Part shown: piece by piece, positions 48,201-60,120 of the stretch
How positions within the stretch are numbered: the first letter of the stretch is position 1
Layout of the letters: each line of letters starts with the position of its first letter
NCBI GenBank assembly: GCA_020002185.1
Contig: CM034535.1
Location: forward strand, 66,726,484-66,790,483
Source: Paraescarpia echinospica
Taxonomy: Eukaryota; Annelida; Polychaeta; Sabellida; Siboglinidae
Reading direction: 5' to 3'
Length of the DNA: 64,000 bases
Notes under the pieces: generated by a model
Database searches by the model: none
What the model was told of the DNA's origin: nothing
The model's input: only the letters and a program-made list of their open reading frames with translations
Position numbers and translations under genes: made by a program

Positions 48201-51200
48201 GGAGCGGCTACATTAACGACAGATGCATTATTGATAACACTAAACACAGTATACTCATTCATACAGTATAAACAATCTCTTGGATACCGTGTTTCCGTAG
48301 AATAATCCCCATTTAAAATGTTATGTTTCACAGTACTTAATAGGAGGTAGTCTGTTCCTAGTTTTTTATTTATTAATTAATATAATGTTTCTAAGACTAC
48401 ACCAAATACATTGGAAGTATACTGCCTGCCAAATTGTGTTTAGTAAGCCCGTAACAATCGCCACAATTCGAATGTATGACCATAGTAAAAAAAACATTAA
48501 GTTTCAAAACAAGCTTTATTGGCAATATAGCTGCGTTGGGTTGAATTAACTACTATATCCTTTGATGTTCAACTTTACCACATTCAACACGGCACATTTC
48601 CTGTTACAAATTACTATGGAGTTCTTCGCCTGCTAATTCTGGGTAGACAAAGAGACTACGTCCCTTTAACACTTCTAGAGTGCATAGCCAAATACGCTGG
48701 CTACACGGTGGCATATTATCACAAATACATTTGAATATGTCACACTGAGATTATCCAATGTTCCATCTATGTTGTGACCATTCAGTTTGACTATTGTAGC
48801 AAATTTCTTTCTTGTAAAAATATAGGTCAAATCTCAACTTAAACACCTCCCACATAAACCCCACTGTGACTATGCAAAATCATCAAACTGATCAGATTTC
48901 ATTTTGGTGGTTATTAACACATATTTATGTAAATAGCCAGCCACAGAGGGTTTCTTAAATTGATTGGTCAAAATCTGCAAGAACTCACGTCTCCTTCCTT
49001 GTAGAGGACTCGCCCACAACGCAGGGACTCGTTAGGGAAGTTAATCATCGACTTCTCTGGTTCCTCGCTCGGCCTACAACAAGACACACATTTCATGATT
49101 CAAATCCTATCATCATTACACACGAAAAGTATCTTTATTCATCAAAATAAGTTTATATCGCATGTACATTTTAATAATAAGACGGATCATTTATCTATAC
49201 AAATGTGAAGAAAATAATTATGATTTTGTTTCGCTTATTTATCTATTCCTCGACCCATGTAACACATTCACACACATTTATACAATCCGCAGATCATTTG
49301 ATTAATTAATTAATTAAGAACTTGCCAAAGGTTCAAAACCACAAGACAAGGATTCAAACCCAGAATCTCTTGACTGAAAGTGCAATGCTCTAACCTCTGC
49401 ACACCCCCTTGCACGACGCCCCCTTGCACGCGGGCAATACAAACTCACCCCTGGTCCTGGCCTTGTTCCACCTGCAGCATCTGCAGCCACTGGCGTCTGT
49501 AGCTGGTCATGAGCCACTCTGAAACATACAGCGGTCAATATGAGACAGCAGTCAGTATGAGACAGTGGTCAGTACAACTATGAAACAGCGGTCAGTACGA
49601 GACAGTGGTCACTGTTCCCACACTGCAGTCTCCTCCCCCAACTATCTTTGCTCTCAAACACCACTCCTCCTCAAACCCGGCAATACGGGATGTAATGAAT
49701 ACATGAAACTACGAATGCTTTGATGGCTATTCACTATACCAGGATACTATCACAGCAGTTATGAAATGATCACAGTGACACTGGATTGGTCATACACAGC
49801 TATTGCAATACTGTAGGTCAATTGTCCCCGATTCCCCAACGGTCACTACTAGTTGGATGTGAGGGTGTGTCTGAGTACACATAGAAAGCTTGACTCACCC
49901 ATGGGGAGGATATGGTCTAGCTCAAGTATCTTCACGGATGCAAGGTCATTCACTAGGTGCTGGATTCGCAGGCCTCGGAACATGGTAGCGAACGGTGCCC
50001 CTCGCACAGTCGACAGGAAGTCCTCACATGTCAACCCAGCTGCACAGAAAGAGAAGCTGTGTGATTAAAATTAATGACTAAAAGACTGCATTGTCTGGAT
50101 CAGCTGTGTTAAATGATATAATCTCTACAGTGATTGCATCTGCAACGATTATTATAAATACCAAAATGTATAAGATGTATTAAGTAAACAGTTGAAAGCT
50201 TTGACTGAAAATATCAGAAGAAAGTAAAGGTAGATGCTTATATGACGCAGTATCCTCAGGACTGCTCAAAGCACTTTACACTTTACTTTCTGGCAGACCT
50301 GTTCAATCGAAAACCATCTCGACTTCTCTGGGAGGCATCAAGCCTTGTTGCAATTAATGCGCAAATACTATTCTTACACAAATATCCACCACTGTCTATA
50401 GCCAGGTACTCATTCATACAGCTGAGTTAATTGGAGCAATGTGAACGAATTTGCCCAAGGTTTGACACCGCAACACAGGATTCGAACCCGGGTTCTCTCG
50501 GTCGAGAGTCCAAAACTCTAGCCACTGCACCACTGCACCACTGGGCTCCACGCTATGGTGCTGTGGCAGATATTGTGACGTACCTCTACTCCTGAAGAAG
50601 GGCTCTGTCTCCCTAGTTAGATCCCGAAGCTTCCCTTGCCATATCGGGTGCAGTTGGAGGAATAGCCACTTCAGGAAAACAAACACATTGTTAACATGTT
50701 GTACAATTTGCACATATTAATTTCAACATACATATTTATATGTATTAATATGTATATGCGAATGTCACATGCATCACATTTGTTGGCTAAAGTTGCTCAT
50801 TTGAGTGACTGAACTTGGATTTTGTAAGTTATGACTGGAAATCAACTCAAACATTTGGTTTGTAACATGATTTTGTTAAGCATGTTATAATCATATCAGC
50901 ATATAACAATCCTACACTATGCTTAACTGTATGAGTGCCAGTAGGTCACACTAAAAAAGGTACCATAATTTATAGTGACTCAAAACGTATGCAAAATGAG
51001 ATCATGTTGTAAAAGCACATACTGAATACATCTTAAAATAATGATTTAATAAAGTAACCATATTGTCAAAGGTATTTAACTAGATTGTAAGCATTAGGCA
51101 TTGACTTTGAATTCACGGAGACAATTCAAGACTTGACTTCAAGTCTGAGACTTGCAACCAACTCTCACATACACCAAGGTATATACAGGTGGAGACAGAC

Positions 51201-54200
51201 CTTTTTGAGCATCGAGTACAGGTCCATTTCAACTTGGATGACAAAGAGGTTGTCAGACAAGACAAGCTTCTCCATCAGCACACAGCTGCAACATACAAGC
51301 AGTATACAATCAGGGTGTGTATGGCTCTGGGCAGATGTAATACTTTTAAAACATTACTTCATCCATTTTTTACCTTTCTTATACAAATTCAATAGAAAAT
51401 AACAAAGAAATGGCATTGAAACACTAGAAGCCATTGAACTTTTTATCTGGTGATCAAATTATAATTTAAAAAATCATATCACTCAGTAACTCTGAGTTAC
51501 TGCTGATGTTATTGAGTAGTACTTTGTGGCTGTGAAAATAGAAAATAAGTGATGTGTAAGCATAAACAAAATTGCCTTGACATGTAAAATTTAAGATAGT
51601 AAACTGTGTAAACTGAACACAAAGGGTATAATAAAATATTAGAAAATACAACAGTGATTACTTTGAATTAATAATCATTACCTTATATCTCTCAGCAGCT
51701 CGACAGTCTGTGATGTCATCAGGTTCTTTTCTAGCCAATCAGTGCACTCGAGTGCCAGTTGCTGCTGACCATATGTGACGGCTGCGGAGTGGTACTTGCA
51801 GACTGTCTTTGCACTGGGACAGTCATAAAATACATCCTGTTTTGCTAGCTTGGTGTGTCAGAAAGAGGAACAAACTTTAATGATGATCATGTCATTAACT
51901 GTCGATCAAACCTTGTTGTTTGGTTTCCTATCATGACAAAATTCAATGACCATCTCATGTATATAGCTGATTAGACAATGAGTTCATTTTTTTACAAATA
52001 CATTAAGTTCAAATCGTAATCATAACTTAACAGACTGTGACAATGTGACATACACTGTACAGTCAAACCTAATTTTACAGTCACCTCAATAATATAGCCA
52101 CATTGCAACTATGGTTACCCTAGGACTGTCTCAAATCATTTTATGGCAGAAAAGTAAAGGAAATTAGTTCTAATATGGTCATCTTGTTGTTCATGATATT
52201 TTGGTCCAGTCATGAGAGTGAGTCTAGTAGCAGAGAGGGTCCACTGTACTTGAATATGCCACTATGGCATTAGCTGCTGTCAGTTTTCATCGGTTCTCGC
52301 ATAGGACATGCCTCACATGGAAACACAGACTTATTGGTGATACACCGTCTTCTAGCGATCTTAAAGCACAAGTAACTCGTATTCACGCGATGGTAAAATT
52401 ATGGGATCACACTGACAGAAACATGTGTCATGAATATTATTCAGATAGATACTGGTGAACTTACCTAATGGTTTCCTGTAGGACATCCGCACACTGCAGT
52501 ATGAGGCCATCCTGGAATACGACAGGATCTAGTATGCCAATTTAACTAGACAAAAATCACGATCCACAAAGGAATTACACGAATGACTTGAGGTACAATA
52601 TGTACTTGAATTCTGTGCATGTCTAGGCTGACATGTTTACAATCTTCATAATTTAAGACCGACACTGCATTTCAATAAACAACAAAGATTAACCATGACC
52701 TATTTGATTAAAACTTTTCATACATTATCTGTCAGTCAATCTATTAATTAGCTATCAATATAGAATAACTTGATTTTAATTTCACACAAATTGGGTTCAC
52801 TTTCAGACCCCAAAGCTATGCTCAATATAAATCCAATTAACATAGATGTTCAAGCTGAAACATGTCAAATGACATTGCAAATTAAACTAGCAACCGATTC
52901 GCAAAACTGTATGGTGACATGTTACACAATTAATTAGTGATACTGTCCATTCTCCAGACGACATTTCATATGCACAATTTGAGAGACGTACGAGACTAAG
53001 CAGGGTGGCGGCGGCGAGGACACTGACTGCTCCAACTGGCTCCAGGAGAACATCGTCCTGGTAGAGAGAACCCAGGGCCACACGCAAGGCTGCAATATAC
53101 ACAGACATGAGTCATCTGAGAATTGTCTCATTGGTACAGAAAGTCTAAAAACATTATGCATTTAGCATTTGATATATTTGATAGCAGTACATTTTTACAA
53201 TCGATCAAAAATTGCTGTTAGCGTCAATTTTCATTAACATGTTCCACTCACTGGGTTGCACCACTGTTACAACTTATTTCACTAATAAAAAATCTTTTAT
53301 AAGCGAAATACGAAATGTTTAATGAATATTAGGACATTGGGAATTATGCGACCACCCCTTACAACCTTCAAGCAATTACTACTTTGCAATCATTGAAAAC
53401 AGTTTAAACAACCTCTGGCACAACTGACTGAAAGTGTAAATATCTTGTGATATACAACCTACATAGACTGTTTTCCACCCACATTTTAACAGGATCTGGT
53501 CAGAACCAATTTGATAATTTCTCTAATTATTTTACACACAAAAATCTGCACAAATCAGCTAGCATATAGGAGTAGATATCGTTTCAATTTTTTGCAAATA
53601 AAGGAGGAACCTTTAAAAGATGTGATCAGCAAGTCTGCTTTGAGACTTACCACTCTCCGTAATGTTTTCATCTGGGAAGTTCATGTGTATGACATCAAGG
53701 TTGGACTCCTTCCAGGACCCACTGAACATGCTGGCAAAATAGCCAGACTGAAACACAGGCACCAGTTGCCAAGTTGGTGAAGCAACCCTAAACGTTCCAA
53801 GAAGTAGTTTTCATGCTTTCATTTGTACTTTCTCGAGTGGTGCTGAAGTTGAAATATCTCTCATCAAATGGCCACGTAGACAGCACAAACCAACTGCTTC
53901 ACAACACAAAACATAGGTACTTCACAAGACACTTAATTACAGGTAAAGTATCCCATAAATTGTCAATCCGTTACATAGAAATCCACATACTGAAATCTAT
54001 TATAAAAGAAATCATGTTCAGAAAACATCGATTGATTCATATGTGACAGAGGTGGGCCTTATACAGTTAACATACATACCTGACAGAGGTAGACCTTACA
54101 CAGTTAACATCCATACCTGAGTAACTTGACAGAGGTAGACCTTATACAGTTAACATCCATACCTGACAGAGGTAAACTTTCTGTAGTTAACATCCATACC

Positions 54201-57200
54201 TGACAGAGGTAGACCTTGTACATATAACATCCATACCTGACAGAGGTAGACCTTATACAGTTAACATCCATACCTGACAGAGGTAGACCTTATATAGTTA
54301 ACATCCATACCTGACAGAGGTAGACCTTATACAGTTAACATCCATACCTGACAGAGGTAGACCTTATATAGTTAACATCCATACCTGACAGAGGTAGACC
54401 TTATACAGTTAACATCCATACCTGACAGACGTAGACCTTGTGTAGTTAACATCCATACCGGAAAGAGGTAGGCCTTATACAGTTAACACGCATACCTGAC
54501 AGAGGTAGACCTTGTACAGATAATATCCATACCTGACAGAGGTAGACCTTGTACAGATAATATCCATACATGGCAGTGGTAGACCTTGTACAGTTAACAT
54601 CCATACCTGACAGAGGTAGACCTTATACAGTTAACACCGATACCTGAGTAACCTGACAGAGGTAGACCTTATACAGTTAACATCCATACCTGACCGAGGT
54701 AGACCTTGTGTAGTTAACATACATACCTGACAGAGGTAGACCTTGTGTAGTTAACACCCATACTGGACAGAGGTAGACCTTGTATAGTTAACATCGATAC
54801 TGGACAGAGGTAGACCTTATACAGTTAACATGCATACCTGACAGAGGCAGACCTTGTACAGATAATATCCATAACTGACAGAGGTAGACCTTACATAGTT
54901 AACATCCATACCTGACAGAGGTAGACCTTGTACAGTTAACATCCATACCTGACAGAGGTAGACCTTGTATAGATAACATATTTACCTGACAGAGGTAGAC
55001 CTTGTACAGTTAACATCCATGTCTGACAGAGGTAGACCTTGTACAGTTAACATCCATACCTGACAGAGGTAGACCTTGTACAGTTAACATCCATACCTGA
55101 CAGAGGTAGACCTTGTACAGTTAACATCCATACCTGACAGAGGTAGACCTTGTATAGATAACATATTTACCTGAGTAACCTGACAGAGGTAGACCTTATA
55201 CAGTTAACATCCATACCTGACCGAGGTAGACCTTGTGTAGTTAACATACATACCTGACAGAGGTAGACCTTGTGTAGTTAACACCCATACTGGACAGAGG
55301 TAGACCTTGTGTAGTTAACATCCATACTGGACAGAGGTAGACCTTATACAGTTAACATGCATACCTGACAGAGGCAGACCTTGTACAGATAATATCCATA
55401 ACTGACAGAGGTAGACCTTACATAGTTAACATCCATACCTGACAGAGGTAGACCTTGTACAGTTAACATCCATACCTGACAGAGGTAGACCTTGTATAGA
55501 TAACATATTTACCTGACAGAGGTAGACCTTGTACAGTTAACATCCATGTCTGACAGAGGTAGACCTTGTACAGTTAACATCCATACCTGACAGAGGTAGA
55601 CCTTGTGTAGTTAACATCCATACCTGACAGAGGTAGACCTTGTGTAGTTAACATCCATACCAGACAGAGGTAGACCTTATACAGTTAACACTCATATGTG
55701 ACAGAGGTAGACCTTGTACAGATAACATCCATACCTGACAGAGGTAGACCTTGTGTAGTTAACATCCATACCGGACAGAGGTAGACCTTATACCGTTAAC
55801 ACCCATGCCTAAGTAACCTGACAGAGGTAGGCTTTATACAGTTAACACCCATGCCTGAGTAACCTGACAAAGGTAGACCTTGTGCAGCTAACATCCATAC
55901 CTGATAGAGGTAGAACTTGTACAATTAACATCCATACCTGACAGAGGCAGACCTTGTATCTCTTTAAAATCATCTGACACTATAAATACCTTCCGTAAAA
56001 AACTAGACTTATTTATTTGAAATTGCATCCCCACCCTAACCTTCAACGGTCCCTTGCTCTAATGACAACTCTTGCTTGTCCCTGTTAACGATTTTGCCTA
56101 ATGATTTTTGTATGTTGCGCCTCTGAGCTCAGATTCCTGGGGATTTAGGCGCTATAGAAGTTTGTCATTATTATTATTATTGTACAGTTAACATACATGC
56201 CTGATAGAGGTAGACCTTGTACAGTTAACATCCATGCCTGATAGAGGTAGACCTTGTACAGTTAACATCCATGTCTGACAGAGGTAGACCATGTACAGTT
56301 AACATCCATACCTGATAGAGGTAGACCTTGTGTAGTTAACATCCATACATGATAGAAATAGACCTTATACAGTTAACACCCATACCTGACAGAGGTAAAC
56401 CTTATACAGTTAACACCCATACCTGACAGAGGTAGACCTTGTGCAGTTAACATCCATACCTGATAGAGGTAGACTTTGTACAGTTAACATCCATACCTGA
56501 CAGAGGTTGACCTTGTACAGTTAAAATCCATGCCTGACAGTGGTGGACCATGTACAGTTAACATCCATACCGGACAGAGGTAGTCCTTGTGCAGTTAACA
56601 TCATACCAGACAGAGGTGGACCTTGTACAGTTAACATCCATACCTGACAGAGGTAGACCTTGTGTAATTAACATCTATTCTTGACAGAGGTAGACCTTGT
56701 ATAGTTAATATAGGTAGACCTTGTACAGTAACATCCATACCTGACAGAGATAGACCTTGTGCAATGGCCATACTTTGCCGAGTGCCACCAATTTGATGTC
56801 GCTCCCTTCGCCATTCACAAACAGTGTCTCAAAGATGTACTTGCTTGTTGATTTTAGTTTCTTTCTACAATGCAAAACATTATTCATTTACTGCAGTTCA
56901 GCGAGTTGCCCTGACTACCAATATTCTACTATGTACAGGTTTATGTACAAGTCATATAATATATATATACAACTATAAAGTTCTCAAGTGACTAAGCTAC
57001 AAACAGCCCATAAACACAAGTCAACACATGCACTGCTGATACTTTATGTAATGATTACTCATTCACATGTATAAATTAGCTTTGGTCAATGTGCTATGAT
57101 TGATTAGTTTTGTGTATAGAAACTTACCATGTTTCTTTGTTTCTTGAAGCCATTTTCCTGACATAGGCACACTCGCCAGAGATTTAGTTTTCATTGGGTA

Positions 57201-59234
57201 TCCGTTTTAAAGATGGCTTGAGGTAATTGGTGACATTGGAGGTGGTGATTGAAAGCTTCATGGTCTCTTGAATTTTGCTGCTTACTGTTGCAGTTATTTT
57301 TGGTGTGATATTATTAAAATATGATATTCAATTTATGAAAAGTTTGTAGGCAATATGAATAAACTACAACACTTATGTGGCACATAGCAGGCCAGGAGAA
57401 GGGCTAGTCTCAATAATGTTATTAAGAATTTGTTTAAAGATCGTGGGTTAGGGGTATACCAATATAGTGTTTCTGGATACAAGATTATATATTGCATTTA
57501 CAAGATGATAAACAGAATTGCAGGACACAAGATGCTGTTTGCGATTATGTTAATCTTACATTGTAACTATGATAGTTTTAAATGTAACCAACATTTAAAT
57601 GTTTTTAATGTGAGACAAAATTCTATCAAACTCGATATATATATGGTTGGGCCAATTTTTTTGTACCGTTTGACATGTCCAAACATACACATACACTGAT
57701 TCATTCAGTGTCATTGCTTTGTAACAAATCCCATGCCCACCCCACAGACATGGACACAAAAATATTAACCCTCACCATTAAAATTTATAATAAAAGAAAG
57801 GCTGCCATGTCAGTATGACTTGCCTGGCTTACATGCATGATTTTTTTTATTCCAAAGTAAGGCTCTTTAGTCTTGTGATACCCAACTTCATGCATCATTT
57901 CAAAATGATTTTCAGAACTTAGCCTGTGTTTATGATTACTATGTGCTTTTAAATTGTTAATATGTCCATCTTCCAGGCTTTGAGTGTAGTCTTTTTTGAA
58001 AGAGAGTTCTTTTTTGCTTCCACTGTTGGCTGTGGAAGGATATCCCAGTCATGGAAGACACCTTATCAGAAGGAATATGTTCTTATGTCATGCCTGATGG
58101 ATTTCTTGTATAATTTCTTGTTAAATGCAATTATAAATTACGTTATCCTATATTCATTTAGTGCTTATCGTCAATTGTGAAGAAATCATTGTTGCTGATG
58201 TCATCAATACCATTTAGAATTATATATACTTGAATCATGTCTCCTCTTATCCTTCTGCATGCCAGACTTGGTAGGTTAAAATATTTCAGTCTGTCTTTGT
58301 AGTATATATAAAATTCTTGATTTCTGGCACCAACTTAACATATTCACTGAACAAGTCACAAAATTGTGCATTTTGGCTACATTTTATCTCAAGTGAGACT
58401 GCACTGGAACAATTTTTGTGTGTGATTTATCAGACATTTGCACGTAATGCCAATAGTGCTTGGCAATGGCCTTGGCTCGGGCCGGGGACTTGGTCTCTTG
58501 GAGCAATACCAATGGAGGTAGATAATTTCATTATTCTATTGACTACTGTGGTGGGGAAAAAACTGTGTTGTTAAGCCCAGGGGCCGGTTTCATGAAGCGT
58601 ACTTAAAGTTACGCAAATACTTAGCGTCACGTGTTTGCGTAAACTCCTATGTTCGTTTATATTAAAAAAATCACGTCATTTACTAAGACAATCATCTTAG
58701 CATTACGAACGTTCTTAGCCGCTTCATGAAACAGGCTCCTGCTCCCTGACATAAGTTTGCAGCTTTAAGATTGCTTGCAAACTGTGCTGACAGTATATCG
58801 CTTAAGTTAGTCTACAGCGCTGTGTAATGAACAGTTGACAATTCGAGTTAAGTCCACGGCCTTGCCGCTTGCGAGCTACGGCGTACACCTACGGAAGTTT
58901 ACGAGATCGCTTCATGAATGGAAAACACTTAAATATCGCTCACATCTATGACGATTATTACAACAAAATAACAGAACAGGCGTAATGTGCGATTACGAAC
59001 TTAACAGTAACTAGTTCTCGTTGTGACAGTTACTATTTATACTGCTTACAAAACAGTAATAACTAAATAAAACGTGTATTAACTTATTAGATTTCAATGC
59101 CAATGGTGTTTCATAAATAATTACTTTTTTGGTGTATTTAAGTTATCCTCTTCTGCATCGGCGTCTTCTTGTTCTACATCATCGTGTTTCCTTTTCCTTC
59201 CGTGTAAAATAGCATGGGGCACCACGTTCCCCAT
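45204..59234 (-). CDS. GMCL1: germ cell-less protein (GMCL1), 16 coding exons, complete
   Basis: Exons 5' to 3': 59125-59234, 56741-56864, 53651-53747, 52992-53089, 52465-52511, 51682-51813, 51201-51285, 50584-50668, 49899-50039, 49449-49518, 48989-49073, 48125-48186, 48024-48063, 46499-46533, 46277-46364, 45204-45464. All phases agree; 519 aa (human GMCL1 is about 515). An acidic/Lys-rich N-terminus leads to the BTB fold (SDIKLVALGKVWPLHKVYLC; SGYFASMFSGSWKESN), a BACK region (ECTDWLEKNLMTSQTVELL; NLFVIQVEMDLYSMLKKW) and the GCL-specific C-terminal domain (YCWRWTGYNFGVDLLLSFTN; LTVASFDNLGHTKY). Gcl is a CUL3 substrate adaptor at the nuclear envelope and cortex; in Drosophila it directs Torso turnover for germ-cell formation. 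The least certain parts are the 61-nt intron and the 35-nt exon. Confidence 0.93.
47036..47118 (+). repeat. 20-bp tandem repeat, four units
   Basis: CACAGCAGTGAGTGCATGGT repeated four times without change; in a GMCL1 intron. Confidence 0.85.
47635..47890 (+). repeat. purine-rich ~18-bp minisatellite, about 14 units
   Basis: GGGCTGCTGACAGGAGGGA and variants. Read on the GMCL1 strand it is CCTCCCTCCTGTCAGCAGCC-like, strongly pyrimidine-rich and full of CAG acceptor-like trinucleotides. It lies between exons 13 and 14 of GMCL1. Confidence 0.85.
48064..48124 (-). other. GMCL1: inferred 61-nt mini-intron of GMCL1
   Basis: Donor AACAG/GTCAGT, branch-like CTAAC next to the acceptor, and an AAG acceptor. 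Without removing it, the frame meets a stop (TAA) 24 codons after FTNR; with it removed, FTNR continues as SNKVAILNNTL, matching the family pattern of aromatic/aliphatic residues before NTL. Confidence 0.6.
48340..48655 (+). repeat. dispersed repeat family, copy 2
   Basis: Same ordered blocks as 32155-32475, diverged by substitutions and indels; in a GMCL1 intron. Confidence 0.7.
49318..49412 (-). repeat. tRNA-derived SINE fragment 1
   Basis: Minus strand: GGTTAGAGCATTGCACTTTC (A-box region) and GGTTTGAATCC (B box), then a tail CCTTTGGCAAGTTC. It resembles the element at 50443-50552. In a GMCL1 intron. Confidence 0.6.
49528..49612 (+). repeat. short imperfect tandem repeat
   Basis: GAGACAGYRGTCAGTAYGA-like units occur about four times, then decay. 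Just upstream of GMCL1 exon 10 on its strand. Confidence 0.6.
50443..50552 (-). repeat. tRNA-derived SINE fragment 2
   Basis: Minus strand: GTGCAGTGGCTAGAG (A box), GGGTTCGAATCC (B box), then CCTTGGGCAAATTCG. The head looks like a Leu/Ser-type tRNA with a long variable arm. Partner of 49318-49412. Confidence 0.65.
54040..56740 (-). repeat. ~37-bp minisatellite made of the GMCL1 exon 2 end plus its splice donor
   Basis: On the GMCL1 strand each unit contains ACAAGGTCTACCTCTGTCAG followed by an intron-like part that starts GTATGG. The first 20 bases match the last codons of exon 2 (KVYLCQ) and the GTATGG matches its real donor at 56740/56741. About 52 units lie left of an inserted LINE tail (55959-56179) and about 15 right of it. 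The array runs directly into the exon. Units differ by scattered substitutions, more than in the 44-bp array of NAF1. Confidence 0.92.
55954..56184 (+). mobile_element. LINE 3'-tail insertion inside the minisatellite
   Basis: A 221-bp non-array segment ends GGCGCTATAGAAGTTTGTC plus an (ATT)n run, the usual CR1/Jockey-like 3' end. TTGTA stands on both sides (55954-55958, 56180-56184) and the array unit resumes where it was broken, so the TTGTA pair is a target duplication. Confidence 0.7.
57955..58300 (-). pseudogene. L2-type LINE 3' fragment
   Basis: Minus strand reads LACRRIRGDMIQVYIILNGI, then DDISNNDFF, the familiar C-terminal end of L2/CR1 ORF2, followed by diverged sequence with stops down to ~57955. 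In GMCL1 intron 1. Confidence 0.6.
58575..58742. mobile_element. MITE with GTTTCATGAAGCG terminal inverted repeats
   Basis: Left end GGGGCCGGTTTCATGAAGCG and right end CGCTTCATGAAACAGGCTCC are near-perfect inverses, about 165 bp apart, with a non-coding AT-rich middle. Located in GMCL1 intron 1. Confidence 0.75.
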
Positions 59235-59476
59235 AACAGTGAGACACTATATGTCATCGCGTTTGTTTACATATGATGCGAATCCATCATGAGGACATTG
59301 TTTTTAAACGCATTCGGTAATTTCCGTAATCAAGCAAATATTGTTTCTAAACAATGACGCACTTTATTACAATAACGTCAAGCAAAAATAAACTCTAACA
59401 TATTTCTATAATAAAATTGACATTATGGTCACTCAAAAGTGAAAATATAAAACAATTGTGAATTGATAAGGCGTAA

Positions 59477-59509
59477 TGACGTCACAGAACGGGATTTCTC
59501 GAACACGTG
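59477..59509 (-). promoter_or_regulatory. GMCL1: CRE and E-box upstream of GMCL1
   Basis: A palindromic TGACGTCA (59477-59484) and CACGTG (59504-59509) lie 243-275 bp upstream of the GMCL1 ATG. No TATA box is obvious, as expected for a widely expressed gene. Binding is inferred from motif only. Confidence 0.35.
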
Positions 59510-60120
59510 GATACTGTTTGTAAACAGTTACTCCAGGATTCCCGGATAACATTATTAGGTTAGCCAATAGCAAGTTAAATCTACCAGTTACTTGCAGTAG
59601 ATTACAATATATTGAAATGTTTTATTAGTCAGTGTATGTGGATAACATAAATATTATACTTTTTGATAATTTAAACATGTATAGAGTCACTCAGAATTGT
59701 CTCCACGCACTGTATAGGGACATCCAGATTGTCAATAATTATTATTTAGTTTGCTAGACTGAAACTGCAATTTATCACTTGTTTACTCAAATGCTTCGTA
59801 TTGTGACTATTTAATAGATAACTAGTAGAATTTTTAATTTCTGTGAGACTAGCCCATTCAAGTTTCCCCTGTCAGTCCAGCAGTTATACTACCTTAACAT
59901 TTGGTCTAAACATTCTAAAATATGTATTTCACATTGGCAGTCACGCTCAGGGTTAGTCTGCTTACAGTTCAATCCTTAGTGTCTTGACTAATTCTCTACA
60001 AAATATGTATAGCAAACTAACTTGCATAACTACATAATATGATGTTAATGAATTATGAATAAATTTAAAACAGGATTCGATCAATGTGAGGTATGTTATG
60101 AAACCACAGTAAACTTGATA
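59510..60120. other. intergenic, nothing recognised
   Basis: AT-rich sequence upstream of GMCL1 with no open frame of interest. Confidence 0.4.

Noticed and set aside
57125..57175. Possible GMCL1 first exon (MASRNKET followed by GTAAGT)
   Set aside because: Joining it to 56864 creates a stop codon at the junction; the exon at 59125-59234 has the correct phase and the family-like NTPKK end.
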